Origin: Trichostrongylus colubriformis
Lineage: Eukaryota; Nematoda; Chromadorea; Rhabditida; Trichostrongylidae
Direction of reading: 5' to 3'
NCBI GenBank assembly: GCA_963978905.1
Contig: OZ022256.1
Coordinates: 58,430,646 to 58,494,645, forward strand
Length of the DNA: 64,000 nt
Position 1 is the stretch's first letter. Each line of letters begins with the position of its first letter. Made by a program: the position numbers and the translations under genes. The notes beneath the pieces were generated by a model that did no database searches, had not been told where the DNA came from, and saw only the letters and a list, made by a program, of their open reading frames with translations. Of this stretch, positions 12,948 through 24,940 are shown in pieces.

Positions 12948-14359
12948 GCCTAGTCAAGCGAGTGGCTACCCATGGTCGCCCTTGGGCGCACCCCGCCGCC
13001 AACACAAGCCACGCCCAACGCCGAGATCGTGATTCGTCTGCGCCAGCCGGCGGCGGCTGGCTACAGTATACGGGCGTTCGACGATGTCTCAAGGGAACTT
13101 CTCTCCCGATGCTACTTTTCCTACATTGGTTGCTGTCAATGTCCTCTTGTCGATCAGTTAGGGTCATCGTCGTGTTCATGAGATTTGATAGCCGATTTGG
13201 GTCATCGCCCGGTAAGCGGATATAATTAGCCGGCGGCAGAGCGTGTCTGCCGATACTCATCCTCTCTGGCTGCAGTTCGTCATCACTGCACGCTGTTTTC
13301 GGGCATGAGAGGTAAGTGGCCTTTTATGGGATTGGTGGCCATTGTGGAGTCGCCGAGGCAAAACTTGCACATCTGATAGCAGTTAGACTTCCTCATATGC
13401 ATGCTTCCGGCACACTGCCGTTCGTCTACCGGAGTCATCGATCGGCGAAGTAGATTCGTGGGAATGAAACGAAATTTTTTGAAAATGCGAACAGAGTTAC
13501 CGAACCTTCGACAGAAGCCTTATTAAAGTCCTTTACATGCACGGAAAAGAATAAAGGTGGATAAGTCGATGGAAATGATCCTTTATGAGAAATTAAACTG
13601 CAAATAATATGAAGCATGCGCTGAAGGACAGTAGAGAACCCAATTGGAAAATGGTAAAAGATTTTCGTTACCACCAAGAACCAGATGAAAAATCAGTTGT
13701 CCGTTGCTCTCAGGGTTGTTCAAGCTTCCATTCATTTCTGAAGCGCGCAGATGTAGCCTAATAGGGGCCCTTCACTGGAGAGCACACATGACGATGCCAG
13801 TTATCATATATTCGCCCCCTCCAGCGCTTCTGTAAAGAAATTAAAAATATTTTCCATAACAAGGTCTAATAAAACCTCACATTCGATGGATTTAAGTCGT
13901 AAACGTTTTGCTTTCTCCTTCTCTGATCCGACTGATGGAAAGCAGAATTTTTATGTACTAAATACAAAGCTGTTAGTTGAGGACGAACTAAGCATACTAA
14001 AGAGGTGGCAACTAGAGATAAATGACCTAGGTGGGGCATAACAACTGACTTTGACAGTTCTCCCTCTAGCCAATCATACAAGAATTAATTTCGTCAGCAG
14101 AACATAAGCATTATATCAAGACAAGAAGCGTAAGTTTTTCAATTTTTCGATTAAAATATTATTACATCGAGAAGAATACATCACAAAAAAAGCATTAGAA
14201 GAGGTGCTAATGTAGTAGGTGAGGGTTATTCATGAGGCTTGGCTACCAGCACCATTTTTGCTTAGATTTTTAGCCTACTTTAATTTAGGAAAAAGCCCCT
14301 ACTCCTCAAAAAGTGAGGCTTAGGTAAGATATTTACTCGAATACACAAATCCATAGTGG

Positions 14360-14553
14360 GAAGGGGCAAAATATTCACCGATGTCGAAACTCCTTTCCCT
14401 CCTTGGCTTAGGCTAAAGCAGATGAGACAGATGTTTTGACAGATGCTTTTTCATGTAGAAGGAGGGGATATGAATTTTGGCACAAGCTCAGGGAGGGAAG
14501 GAGTATTGAAGTTGGTAAAAAGCTGCGTCTCTCCCACCACTTTAAGTGACCCC
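14360..14553. mobile_element. Degraded copy of the 58.2-kb MITE
   Basis: Shares CTTAGGCTAAAGCAGATGA, TTTTGACAGATGCTTTTTCA and GGATATGAATTTT with 58207-58435, but the terminal repeats have largely decayed. Confidence 0.6.
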
Positions 14554-14735
14554 ACTACCGTTATGTGGTATAGTGAAGAGGTTGTGGCAGCGTTCTGCGC
14601 ATGCTTTCAGAGGTGTGTGCTGCATTGGTGCGATATGCATGATGTTGCCTACTCCCCTCGGCCCCCCTAGGTAGTCAACTGGGGTAAAGTATTATGAAAA
14701 GTGAAGCATGGATAAAAAAATAGTTATATAAATAC

Positions 14736-14775
14736 CAGTTGGCTGGAGCACACTACTGTGCGCGAAGCACCATAT
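14736..14775 (+). mobile_element. Terminal fragment of the CAGTTGGC MITE family
   Basis: CAGTTGGCTGGAGCACACTA then CTGTGCGCGAAGC resembles the terminus of the element at 24264-24527. The other end was not found. Confidence 0.5.
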
Positions 14776-16407
14776 GCGTCAGTAAGTCAATCGAAATTGC
14801 TATTTTCGATCAAAATGTCGATATTAAGGACAGAGTATTTCAGTACACGCCCCGCATCTTAAGCGGAGCCTAGATTCGTCCATGTATGGTTTCTACTTCT
14901 TGTCCCATGCCCCAACCTATTTCCACGGGTCGATTTTCACGTGACGTCCAAGCTCCGCCCACCGCTGCAAATGCCCCGCCCACATGTCCGCGCCTCTTTC
15001 ATGACTTCAAAAAACCGCCCACCGTGGGCAGAGCTTAACTTGGTCTTTGTGTGGTCTTTACTTCTTGTCCCATGCCCTAGCCACATCACACTTGTCCCCA
15101 TTTCCAAAGGGATGAATGAAGTGGCGGAGGGACCAACGGAGCGACGTACATACAGACGAAGCGTTTATATATACATAGTAGGGATGGTCAACATTGCTTC
15201 TTATTATGTAGCCATCATTGAATTATTATCCAAAGGATGGATCAGTTTTACACCGTCAGATGAACCTGCAAAGAGATCGAAGAGGATCAAGTCAAATACA
15301 CTTCGGTGTAGCATTTTAATGAAGAAAAACTAACATGTTTCAAGTATAGAAGTCAACTAAAATAGCGCAGTTTTGAAAATTTCTGACTGTGAGTATAATT
15401 TGGAACAGCAGAAGAGGAGCGAAAATATCAGGATCAAATTGAAGATAAAGTATATCAGATGATAAGCATGCGCTGATGCCAGCACGCCTGACTCCTAATA
15501 AAATATTACGGGAACGCGCCCCGAGCAAATGCTTGATCTTCGGTTCGATAATCGCAGTGAGAATTGTGCTATTCTTTGCCAGTATCTGATTATGTGTTTG
15601 GCACTCATCGACTATCAGTACTCCAAAAACCACGAATCGCGCCAGAAAATAATTTTCGTTGGAGCTCCGCCCGTAATAGTTTCTGGGATTGCGGATGAAT
15701 ATGATTTCCGTTCCTGACACATCTGCACCACTTGGACCTGACATCTTTCATAGATTTTTTTGTAAATCCCGTAAATTCGGACGCTACTCACAATCATGGA
15801 ATTCATGTTATGCACAGATTTAGCTCCATTATATACTCCAATATTTTTGATGTAGAAAAACGTTTCATCTTTTCAGCACGACATTTCAGAATACTACATT
15901 TCTGCATCATCAGTGACCTCTTACTCTGTTTCTATCTTTTTCCATGTTGTATACGTATCTCCCTTTCCTGTATCTTCTCTATTCATGTTTAAGGGCGCAA
16001 GCCAATTGATTCATATTTTTATATTGTACCTGTTTTTACCTATACTTATTTACCGTTTCCTATTGTCAAGTAGTTCTCATTCTGGCACGGCACTGGCATG
16101 GCACCACTTTGTAACAATAGTCTCAAATAAATAAACATATTATAGCCACTAATGAATGAAGTGACGCCGTCTGGAAGCCATACCGCTTTGATACCTAAAA
16201 TGTCATATTCGTGATCAGCATACTGGATAACCATCATATGGAAGCTTACGCCAAAGGGATGTGGTGCAAATGGCGCCAACGGCCGAAATGGAGGTCATGA
16301 TCACGCCTTCAAACGGATAACCCCTATACATACGCGAGGTTTCAGTGAAAATCCTGCCAAATTTGTGGTTCCTGCAGATAATTGGCAATTACGCGAATAA
16401 ATGTTCA

Positions 16408-16719
16408 AGGCCGCCGTCAAACTTTGCGACTTTTAGCAGTTCGCGATGTCGCGGCCCCACACGCCGAGTTGCGGCAATGCAAAATCTCAAAGTCTAAGTA
16501 TCGCGTGCGAGAGTGCGCCGTCGCAAAATCCCGAAGTCTGACAGCGACCTAAAATCGCCGCCAGACTTTTGATTTTGCGTTTTTGCCATTTCGCGATTCT
16601 GCAATTCTGCGGCATCGCTCTTCCTCGATACTACGATCTTGAGATTGTGCAATGCCGCAACTTCGCTTGTGGAGCGGCGACACCGCAAAAGCGTGTATCG
16701 CAAAGTCTGACGGCGGCCT
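16408..16719. mobile_element. Fold-back MITE rich in TTGCGA/TTTCGCG motifs, copy 1
   Basis: Begins AGGCCGCCGTCAAACTTTGC and ends with GCAAAGTCTGACGGCGGCCT, a near-perfect inverted terminal repeat. The interior is built of short degenerate units around TTGCGATTTCGC and GTCTGACGGC. A second copy is at 47108-47254 and a terminal piece at 22992-23063. Confidence 0.8.
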
Positions 16720-17570
16720 AAGCGTCAGGCCTAGGATACGTATTGAATTTGCTGTCTCTGCCCTACGCAGGCATAGACGTGTAGGCGAAAAAGATGAGGT
16801 ACGTATTAATTGGTAGTCTATTCGTCTATTCGCTCACTCACCTTTCCACCGATTGTGCAATGCTGCGACACCGTTGAAGATAAAGCTGATGCTAACTTTC
16901 ACTCAAGATAAGGCATCCCGCGCTATCAGCTGTGATCTCTTCTCCGGATGGCATGTAAGATGGAGCGACAAGAAAATATGCGCTAAACTTGTTGCCAATA
17001 TTTTTTTCAATCTTACCATTCGGCGACATGATGATGCTATTGCAATGAAGATGATGAGCCAACTTCAGCTTAGCATGCAATGAAGGGGGGGGGGGGGCAT
17101 GTTATGAGGAACTACATCTAACCATCTCTGAGTGGTCAGTCTGCGCACCCTAGCGTATATTTTTGCCTAAAATTCAGTAGAGGGAAAAGAGGGCTTCTTT
17201 TCCTTAGACTCAGGCAGAAATAGGGTCTACAGTGGGATAACTCCCCCCCCTCCCTCTCATTTCTGTAGCAAGGAAAAGACTTTTCAAATGATGTATATCT
17301 CATGTTGTTCTTAATTAGTGCCAGCAGGCTTCGAATTAATAGGCGCAACGAAATAGGGTAAAATTTTCTCGATGCACAGGTCCCTTTGTCACTTATTTTC
17401 AGGGTCGTAATGTTCCCTAAGGGGTAGGTGAACCAGCAGTTAATGTGAAGTAGAGGTGTAAACAGAAATCTTATGCGCCAAACTGTTTACCAAGAATGCT
17501 ATTTTACGATTTCTCTTTATATTATTTATATGCAATAATAACACAACTAATTTTAAGCTTTCAGGATTCT

Positions 17571-17594
17571 TTCTGATTGCAGCAAAAAGTGGAT
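17571..17594 (+). promoter_or_regulatory. Candidate spliced-leader acceptor of the coiled-coil gene
   Basis: The sequence tctgattgcag ends at 17582, 12 nt before the ATG at 17595, with no exon recognised upstream. This fits an SL trans-splice site but could be an ordinary intron acceptor. Confidence 0.35.
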
Positions 17595-20500
17595 ATGGTG
17601 AAGAAAAGAAACGGTGCATGTAAAAGAATTCCGAGCTTTCTGTCTTTGGATATTGTTAGTTTGGGTACGTAAATTGTCCAGTATAAGTTTCTTGAATGTT
17701 ATTTCAAGGACCTATACCGTGATGGAGAAACTTTCGGAACCTTCGTCTCTGACCAATCACTCAACTCTATGGAGGTGATGGAAACATTGGAAGAACCTAA
17801 AGGGACGCGAAAGTATCGGAAAGAAATCCTCAAACGGGTGCGAGAATGTAATCAGCTTGCCAGAGAGTATGTTTTTGTACCTTTTTAGTTTTGACCTGTT
17901 TTGGAGGTTTTTCTTCTTGGTACAGTTCTGAGCACATGGAACGAATCTGCATTCATTTAGCATAAGCTAGCACAATCACAGAAACATGTTTGAGAATACT
18001 TGTAAAGCTGGGTTTGATATCTTTAATTTCAGGAACGTGTCATTGAAAATGCAAGTAATGAAGCTTCAACGTAAGCATCGACAAATTAACAAGGTTGGTG
18101 ATCTCTTTAATTTGATGAACTCGTTACCCATGACCTTCTATTCAGGGAAATCATCACGCTGCGGCTAGACTTCGCTTACTTCTTGAAAGAATAACCAGTC
18201 AGTCAAACATGTTCGTATCATGTTATCCTTTCTTTGAACACTTCTTCTTAAGAGTTAGAAGGGCAAGTGGCTCAGTTCAAGAGCACAAATGGCACTTACC
18301 GAGAAGTTACGCCTCACCCGAAAGAGGTGTTGGTAGGTGATCAATTTCACAGCTTACTTATGTAGCTCACTAAACGTCGCTTTACTCGCGATCCATTTTG
18401 CGGCTTTTTGCTTCTCAGAATAACCAGTGTTTAGGAATATTCTGAAAAACACTCTGGAACGATTAGATCAGCTAGAGAACTAGGAGCAAGTGCTCCGGAA
18501 CGCAGCGGTAACGTTCCACCTAGTATTCTTACGAAAAAAGTGCCTGTGAGGGAGACTTGTGAAGCAGATACAAAGTTGTTACCGAAGAAATTAAGGCGTG
18601 CAGTCGTGGATACAACAGGGCAGTCAAGTAGAAGTGGTAAATGCGTTTTTTTTTTTGTCCGTGAATTTCACTTGAATACTGAAGTTGTACAGAACTTCAA
18701 AGGCTGCTGCTGATATCAGTTTTGAGAAAAGAGGTCTCAGAAGTCACAATTTAGGACAATCAAGGGCACAGTCGTCTGAAACTGAGGATTTTCCACAACG
18801 GGTTGAAGTACGTTGCCTTCATGAGTCGCCAAGTGTACTAAGGATAAGGTCGCCCTCACTACTTTCTCGGCTCTCGCGTGTATGCGAAAACCGTAGCTGT
18901 CAGGATGAGCGTGAGCACTGGGAGCCACGACCGATGTTTGGTGCGGAACGAGGTGTTGAAGAGTATAGTAGCAGCGAGCTACTCCGTGAAGAAAAAAAAA
19001 CTTTGGAGAGGGAGCGTGAACTTCTTCGGCTTGATCGCTTACGACTGGAGCAAGAGCGTCGCCAAATCCAACTACAGCGCCACAAATGGGAAATCATCGA
19101 TGCGCAGACAGCTTCCGTGAAACAAAGGAGATCTCATCCCTCATCAACTACCAGGTACAGGTAAGCCACTTCCTTGGCCATTACGTTGAGAACGGTTTTA
19201 GAAGGCGCCCTATTGGACAAAAACGACTACTTTTGTAGTTTTAGAGATGAGTCACCGTACTATTGCTCTGTTCATTGCGGCAACACCTGTGACGAATTCA
19301 CTTCTCATGGGAACATCGCAGGAGGAGGGTGAGCTTTTATGGAGTGAATTGGCAACTCTGAAGTCAGGCATTAATATACAGGGGGTGCCAAAAAAAAAAA
19401 AGTAATTTTGCCCACGGCTCACATCTGCCAATTTTACAAAACGTAGGGAAACGAAAGAGATGAAGGTATTGGGGCAAAACATTCCCGAAATGTTTCCCTA
19501 AAAGCAGGAACAAGCTGTGGCTCCTCACGTTCATGTTCATAAAAATATGGAGGTTTCATTCGGCGCAGTCGGGCTTCGGAGTACCTACATTTGAAAATTC
19601 GCTAAAAACAGTGGAGCCAAGCTCCGTAGTAGGTCTTTTGTGGGAAGCTTCCTGAGGGTTGGCCCTTCGGTTCTTGGAAGTCATAGAGCCCCTGCTGCTT
19701 GGACAAGGCTGCTATGATCCTAAGTATCATTTTCATGCCTCAAATCCGCCTCCGGAGGGGTTTCAGTGGTAGGGGAACGTTTTGGCTCTTGGAAACGAAG
19801 GGCGCTGGGAACCCGGGGAAAACGCAATGTTAAAGAACACCATCCGGTATGAATCCCCTTAGGTACCCAGATTGAACGGACGTCAGCAAGGTGTGAAAGA
19901 GGGCGAAGAAATTTCGGATTTTGCCCAGTTGAGGTGATACATCTTGTTCAGTCTTTCCTTGCTCCCGTTCCTGCTCGTGCAGGAGGCTGCCACGGAGTAT
20001 AGTGATAGAGTTAGGTCTGCTCTTGATTCTGGGGATGAGAATACCTCAATAGAATTTACTGTAGTTTGGCTAAATAGGGTCGAAAGTGGAGGAGACAAAA
20101 TTACTTTTTTTTTGGCACCCCCTGTATATGGTCTTTTTGGCGGTATTCTGGAACCACTTCGTGTGCTGCAGCAATATTTGTTGATCGGTCGTAAACTTTT
20201 AATGCCATGTTCTCTCTCGTGATTTATAATTTTTCAGATTTCGTAGGAGCCACGATCCCAGCAGTGACTTCATCGAGGGATCGAATAAGTGTAAGTTCCT
20301 CGCTCCTTTTTTTCATAATGAATTGTCACAGCAGCTTTTAGATAGAACAAATTAGTTTACTACTAAATGCCGCTCGCTCCTGCTTCATGTAGATGTCAAC
20401 TCACTTCACACACTCATTCTTCTCAGTGTTGCTCTGTATTGATTCACACTAGATCACCAAGTTGAATGATATTCTGATTCGTTTTTGTGCGTAATGAAAT

Positions 20501-23500
20501 CGCGGTTCAGGCCCATTTTGTGTTCAAGTCAGGGTTTAAAATAGCTATTTTCTGCAAACCACTCCGAAATGGTCTAGAACCATAATTCAACTGATGTTTC
20601 GTTTGATTATGACGAGCCTGAACAGGCGTAGCTTTTTTTGCAATAACTACTGTTACGAAGCAACACCGTTAAACGATCACAATGGAAGTCTTCTATCTCA
20701 TATTGAAGTGAGAGGTTTGTAAGAATAAATTCTCGGTAGTTTTTACATTTCCCCATCTCTAGACATGAATCGCCTTCACGGTACACACGTTGAAGATTAC
20801 TACTGCATCGAATCACCATCTTCTTGCTGCTACGACTTTTGTGCTACCTATGATAAACGTGAAACTCCCCTGTTTGGAACCAGCCGAAGTGCATACACTC
20901 TGCCGCCAGGTGAGCAGTTTTCTTCCGTATTCAAATAGTTTTCGAGTACTCATAAGACTGGAAGCAGCTTGTGTTTCTCAGTTGTTCACATTTAAATTTC
21001 AAGGTAAGTCACCGTATCACCTCAGTAGTTTCAGGTTGTTGAGCTGCTCCGAAAGCGCAGGAGATGCGTTTCTGATGACCTTGAAGTTTCTAAGCGTGAG
21101 GTCCTTGACCGTATTTCTTAGATTAGTTCAAAACTTGATGTTCCATGCATGGGGTGTAGGAGTTTGACTTATTATAACAATTAGGGATTTTTTCACATGT
21201 TTTTATTGTTGTTGTAAAGAATTTGCCACTCAAGTGGAGCTGATAGCTGCATAAACAGTTTATTGTATGTGTGCATATTCTCCAATACTTTGTATTTGAA
21301 ATTGTCGCGAAGTGCTTGTGCCGCATCCATACTCCTCAAAGGCGCTTGACACAATGCACGCCTCAGAAACGATACGTTATGTTCCACCGTATTGTTCGGG
21401 GCGCCTGCCTGCAGGTGCGTAACGTTTAATTTGCCGAGCAGTAATCGCTAGCAATCGTTGAATATTAATGCAAGCTTGAGAAACTAAATTAAATTTTTGT
21501 CTTACAGAGCGCTCACTGGCTTTTTTTCTGGAAGCTCTGTGTCTCACACCTAAGGTTTAAGGAATCGTGCGCGGAAAAAGTTTTTCTGCCACCCATATAT
21601 AGTCCATCTCCCGAAAACTGATTGGGCGTGTCCTTCGAACTTGGGTGAATGGCGAGAGTGAGAGTGTGTGGCGGGGTGAGAGAATTGATAGAGTTTGATA
21701 CACATTTATACAAGTCCGTAGGACACGCCTACTCAGTTTTTGGGAAATGGTCTGTATGTTCTGTTCGCTCAATAAAGGCCGTATTTCACCCGAGAAAGTG
21801 GGAATTCGGCTAAGATATAATTACTCAAAGTGGCGGACGACGGGGTGGGCCTCCGAGGCACACTGGAGGACGGCATTGCGACGCACCGTCTCCGGTGTGG
21901 TCGGAGATGCGTAGTGGGAACAAAAAGTCACGTGAACAGCTCCACACTCCGTCTCCGACCGCGGCGGCGCACCCACTCGGAGGTTCCGCCCAGTCGTGCA
22001 ACACCTCTAGGGGCTCTATCTTGAAAGGCGTCAATGCAATCGTACGGTAGACGCGAATTTCCGAACGTGCAAGGACGGGACATACAAATTCTTCCGAAGA
22101 AGATCCCCCGAAGTAATCGATCCCTGTAGGTATTTTTGCTAATTTGTCGATTTTTATTTGATGTTCTGCACAAGTGGATATGCGGGAGTGGAGCAGAAGT
22201 GGTTCACTCATCTCAGAGATCCTTGTCTTACTAAATGCACGTAGAGCACACCCTAAATTATAGCCATCATTTCGTGTTGTTCACTCCCCCCCCCCCCCCA
22301 CCCACAATTAGTTGGATTGTTTTGATTAAGCTGGTCTGAAATGTGGATGTATTGGCCTAAAATGCAATTCCTTTCTACCAATTTAACGAGGGTCTGAGCG
22401 GTTGAATGCTTTACTCCATACGTTTTAGCAGAAGGTGCGAGGAAATACGAAATAGTCTTATCGGCGAATCAATACTGGTGCTGGATTACATGGGTCGAAA
22501 TTCTCGGTGTCAAGCTAAACTGCATGACGGATCGGATGGAACATTGTTGAGCCGTCAGCGACAACATTACTTGTATGAGGTTAGTGTTGTTGTTTGTCAT
22601 TTTTCTGTAGATGGTCGAATTGTTCTGAAGCTTTGAACAGAGTGAACATAACACTGAGCAACCGTTATATTGCCAAAGCAGTAGTGGAGGATCGCAGACC
22701 ACAAAGGAAAGCGGTGGGACAGCTACTCGACATAACGGAGCGAAAACGGCAAAGAAGAACAACAAGAAGAAGAAACGAAAAGGAAGACGGCGAAGTGGAC
22801 AACGCAGGAAATGTGATATACGGCTTACAGAAAGAAATAGTCTTCTTGATGAGTGAGTATTTCTTCTTAAAGTCCACCTTTTCTCTATCATTTTCTTGGA
22901 AATTCAGCCGTCGATCCTATAGAACCACAGAAATTTAGTTGATTGGATCTTATCTCCACCTGAACCATAAAGGGTTTGTTTCCAAGGTGCAACTGCGGTC
23001 TAGGCAGCCGATTTTGCGATTTCGCGTTTTTCACATGAATTCGCGAAGTCTGACGGCGGCCCAAACATGCTGTCCTCGTGAGGATGAGGTATTCTGCTGG
23101 ATGCTTAACACTTGTGCATCAGTGACTTATCCACTCGTTGACTGTTTAACTTACAGACGGCTGCAAACAGAGCGAAAAGCCCTTTTGCAGAAATGCTGCT
23201 CCCAATGTCAGTATCTTTGAATTGGGTTCAAAACTTGAACGTCTACACCGACATGTGCATGCCATTCGACAAGTAGTAGATAGTCTAAGCTCGAAGAATA
23301 AAAAGGTTCTGCTTGTGATGCGTTTCTCAGTTTCTTTTCCTGGAGTTATCGTATACTTCCAGACCTACGCCCTTCGTCCTCACATAAGATATGTCACATC
23401 GTTCCACCAGGATCTTAAGAAAGTAATTGGTAGGAAATCCCTTTTCTCAATTAAATTTACGTAGTGCCAGCTTTCATAACGATGACTTTTCAGAGAGCTC

Positions 23501-24147
23501 GCGTAGGAATGTTGAAGGAATTCCTAAAGCGCAACAACGTGAGCCTCATCGCTGTCCAAATGATATTTTCCTAGATAACAACGGAATCCAGCCTAATTCT
23601 TGCCAAGAAGTGGAGCAGCAAAATCAGCCACACTTCCATTACTTCACTCTTTCTGATCTCGAGCATTCTGCCGGCACTGGGTTAGCTCTTTTTAATTTGA
23701 GTCCAATTCTCGAGGTTTTGTAGCGCAGTTTCGACCTCTGTACGATCGTTTTTCAGGCCAGGATATCCTAATTCTCGATCTTTTTCCCTTCAAACAATGA
23801 GGACCGGTAAATCTTTCTTCATACTTGACTTTCGCTCATATTTTTGCAAACGAGGAGCTTAACGCCCTCCAATTTTACAAGGGTTTCCCACACGTTTTTC
23901 TGTCAAGAGTTCTGGCCATCTATTATTTTCTCCTCATGTACGAGAATATCACCAGAGTGCTTTGACTTGATGGCACTCTCTGTCGTTAACCCTTTTGTCT
24001 GTCAGTGCACTCGAGCGGCACTATCAACGTTTGTTTTTTGGGGAATTAATCTGTTGTGTGCAGTCTCTTCCGGGAGCTAAAGCTGAAATGATTTTGATGC
24101 CGGATTACGAATTCGAAGCATCCATTGCCACCATCGAATTTCGATAA
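17595..24147 (+). CDS. Unidentified multi-exon protein with coiled coils and basic Ser-rich tracts
   Basis: Exons with matching phases: 17595-17654 (ATG, MVKKRNGACKRIPSFL), 17709-17866 (GTRKYRKEILKRVRECNQLA), 18033-18093 (KMQVMKLQRKHRQINK), 18146-18210 and 18253 to about 18330. Further exon-like blocks have good acceptors but phases I could not all close: 18436-18640, 18685-19160 (a long charged heptad region around REEKKTLERERELLRLDRLR), 20239-20290, 20763-20910, 21035-21100, 22430-22579, 22655-22850 (nuclear-localisation-like KKNNKKKKRKGRRR), 23157-23303, 23363-23430, 23493-23700 and a last exon 24064-24147 ending in TAA. The composition suggests a nuclear or cytoskeletal scaffold. No family recognised. 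Introns hold a 750-bp element, a nested MITE pair and a MITE end. The blocks could belong to two genes. Confidence 0.6.
19377..20126. mobile_element. 750-bp TA-flanked element, best-preserved copy 2
   Basis: Inverted ends TACAGGGGGTGCCAAAAAAA and TTTTTTTTGGCACCCCCTGT then A, flanked by TA on both sides (19375-19376, 20127-20128). It lies wholly within an intron of the coiled-coil gene. The termini and TA target suggest the Tc1/mariner class. No transposase ORF is seen, so it is non-autonomous. Copies 1 and 3 are at 11530-12151 and 31273-31843. Confidence 0.85.
21550..22130. mobile_element. Family A fold-back element interrupted by a palindromic MITE
   Basis: GGAATCGTGCGCGGAAAAAG and CACCCATATAT match family A (2027-2466, 53064-53290). 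The match resumes after the inserted element at 21600-21754, with TTCGGCTAAGATATA and GGGGTGGGCCTCCGAGGC. The right arm has GCACCCACTCGGAGGTTCCG. Boundaries are approximate. Confidence 0.6.
21600..21754. mobile_element. 155-bp palindromic MITE, copy 1 (nested)
   Basis: Left AGTCCATCTCCCGAAAACTG then ATTGGGCGTGTCCT; right AGGACACGCCTACTCAGTTT then TTGGGAAATGGTCTG. The arms are inverted repeats and TA flanks both ends. It sits inside a family A element, so it inserted later. Related copy at 45901-46036. Confidence 0.8.
22992..23063. mobile_element. Terminal remnant of the TTGCGA fold-back family
   Basis: Contains CCGATTTTGCGATTTCGCGT and ends TCGCGAAGTCTGACGGCGGC, as at 16408-16719. Only about 70 bp remain. 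Confidence 0.6.
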
Positions 24148-24263
24148 CCTCGGTGAATCTCAGAAATGCTCGGAAAGCGCTAGAGACAAATACTTACCAA
24201 CTTTGTCGAAAATCGGATCAGAAAAGCCTCGCAATTTCTAATACTAGAGTGTTATTAAGGAAT

Positions 24264-24527
24264 CAGTTGGCGGGCGCACACTACTGCGCGCGATTCATGG
24301 CGATGTTGTGAAAAGTGGGTTTGATCGGCCCGACCACAGTTGTGTATGAAATTTAGCGGAAATTTCCTTTCCTCTGCTTCCAGCTGAGCTCATGATTCGG
24401 GAAAAAGCAGAGAAGATGGCGTGATAAAAAAGCATTCCGGTATTAATATACTTCAGTCACTTTGCGTCGCATCCATTTCGCACGTCATCGACATGAATCG
24501 CGCGCAGTAGTGTGCGCCAGCCAACTG
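24264..24527. mobile_element. 264-bp MITE with CAGTTGGC termini
   Basis: Inverted termini of about 35 bp: CAGTTGGCGGGCGCACACTA then CTGCGCGCGATTCATG, against the reverse complement at 24490-24527. The interior is unrelated. No clear target duplication. A terminal fragment of the family is at 14736. Confidence 0.85.
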
Positions 24528-24751
24528 GTTTAGATCATCAGTGGGACTTTAATAGTTCAGAAATCGATTGTTTTGTATTCGATTGCATCGATTGGTACCA
24601 ATTTGTTAACTTGCTGAGCATCTAATTCCTACACATTGATCGTAGATCCATATCCCGCTTATCGATGTTAATCGTTTTCGTAAACATGCTTCACTACTTG
24701 GAATTTTATATAGTCTAGCGGTCGATACCCAGTGTTGCTACCAGTACCGCC

Positions 24752-24940
24752 TTAGAAAATAAACCCGGGTGAACCGCTTGCTTTGCTACCACAAATATAG
24801 GTTGTGATGATTATCAATGTAGATCGCAGTATCAAGCGAAATGCACCATCTTTTGGAACGCTAGGCAATTCGGCGGTCGATACATCGGCCAGTGATATCA
24901 GAACATAAACAAAATACGTGCACCCAATGGCAATGAGCAT
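24752..24940 (-). CDS. Possible isolated first exon of a secreted/membrane protein
   Basis: The frame starts MLIAIGCTYFVYVLISLADV, a plausible signal peptide, and an acceptor-like gctttagcag lies about 10 nt upstream of the ATG. A second hydrophobic stretch follows. No downstream exon found, and no family recognised. It may be spurious. Confidence 0.2.
   Translation of the reverse strand: MLIAIGCTYFVYVLISLADVSTAELPSVPKDGAFRLILRSTLIIITTYICGSKASGSPGFIF

Larger units (their letters stand above)
12948..17594. other. Intergenic region between Pax and the coiled-coil gene
   Basis: 12.9-13.4 kb is CG-rich and lies upstream of the Pax start codon, so it probably includes the Pax promoter. The rest is repeat-derived: a degraded MITE at 14360-14553, a MITE end at 14736-14775, a GC-rich block at 14940-15110 in which tacttcttgtcccatgccc recurs, and a fold-back at 16408-16719. 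Two short homopolymer-rich stretches (G run at 17086-17098, C run near 17245) are present. No gene seen. Confidence 0.6.

Noticed and set aside
12784..13260. 158-codon minus-strand frame next to the Pax first exon
   Set aside because: It overlaps the Pax N-terminal exon in another frame; its length is explained by the CG-rich composition.
17086..17098. G and C homopolymer runs (also 22286-22299, 31280-31294, 39910-39922, 50610-50625)
   Set aside because: Too simple to interpret; probably slippage tracts or sequencing error.
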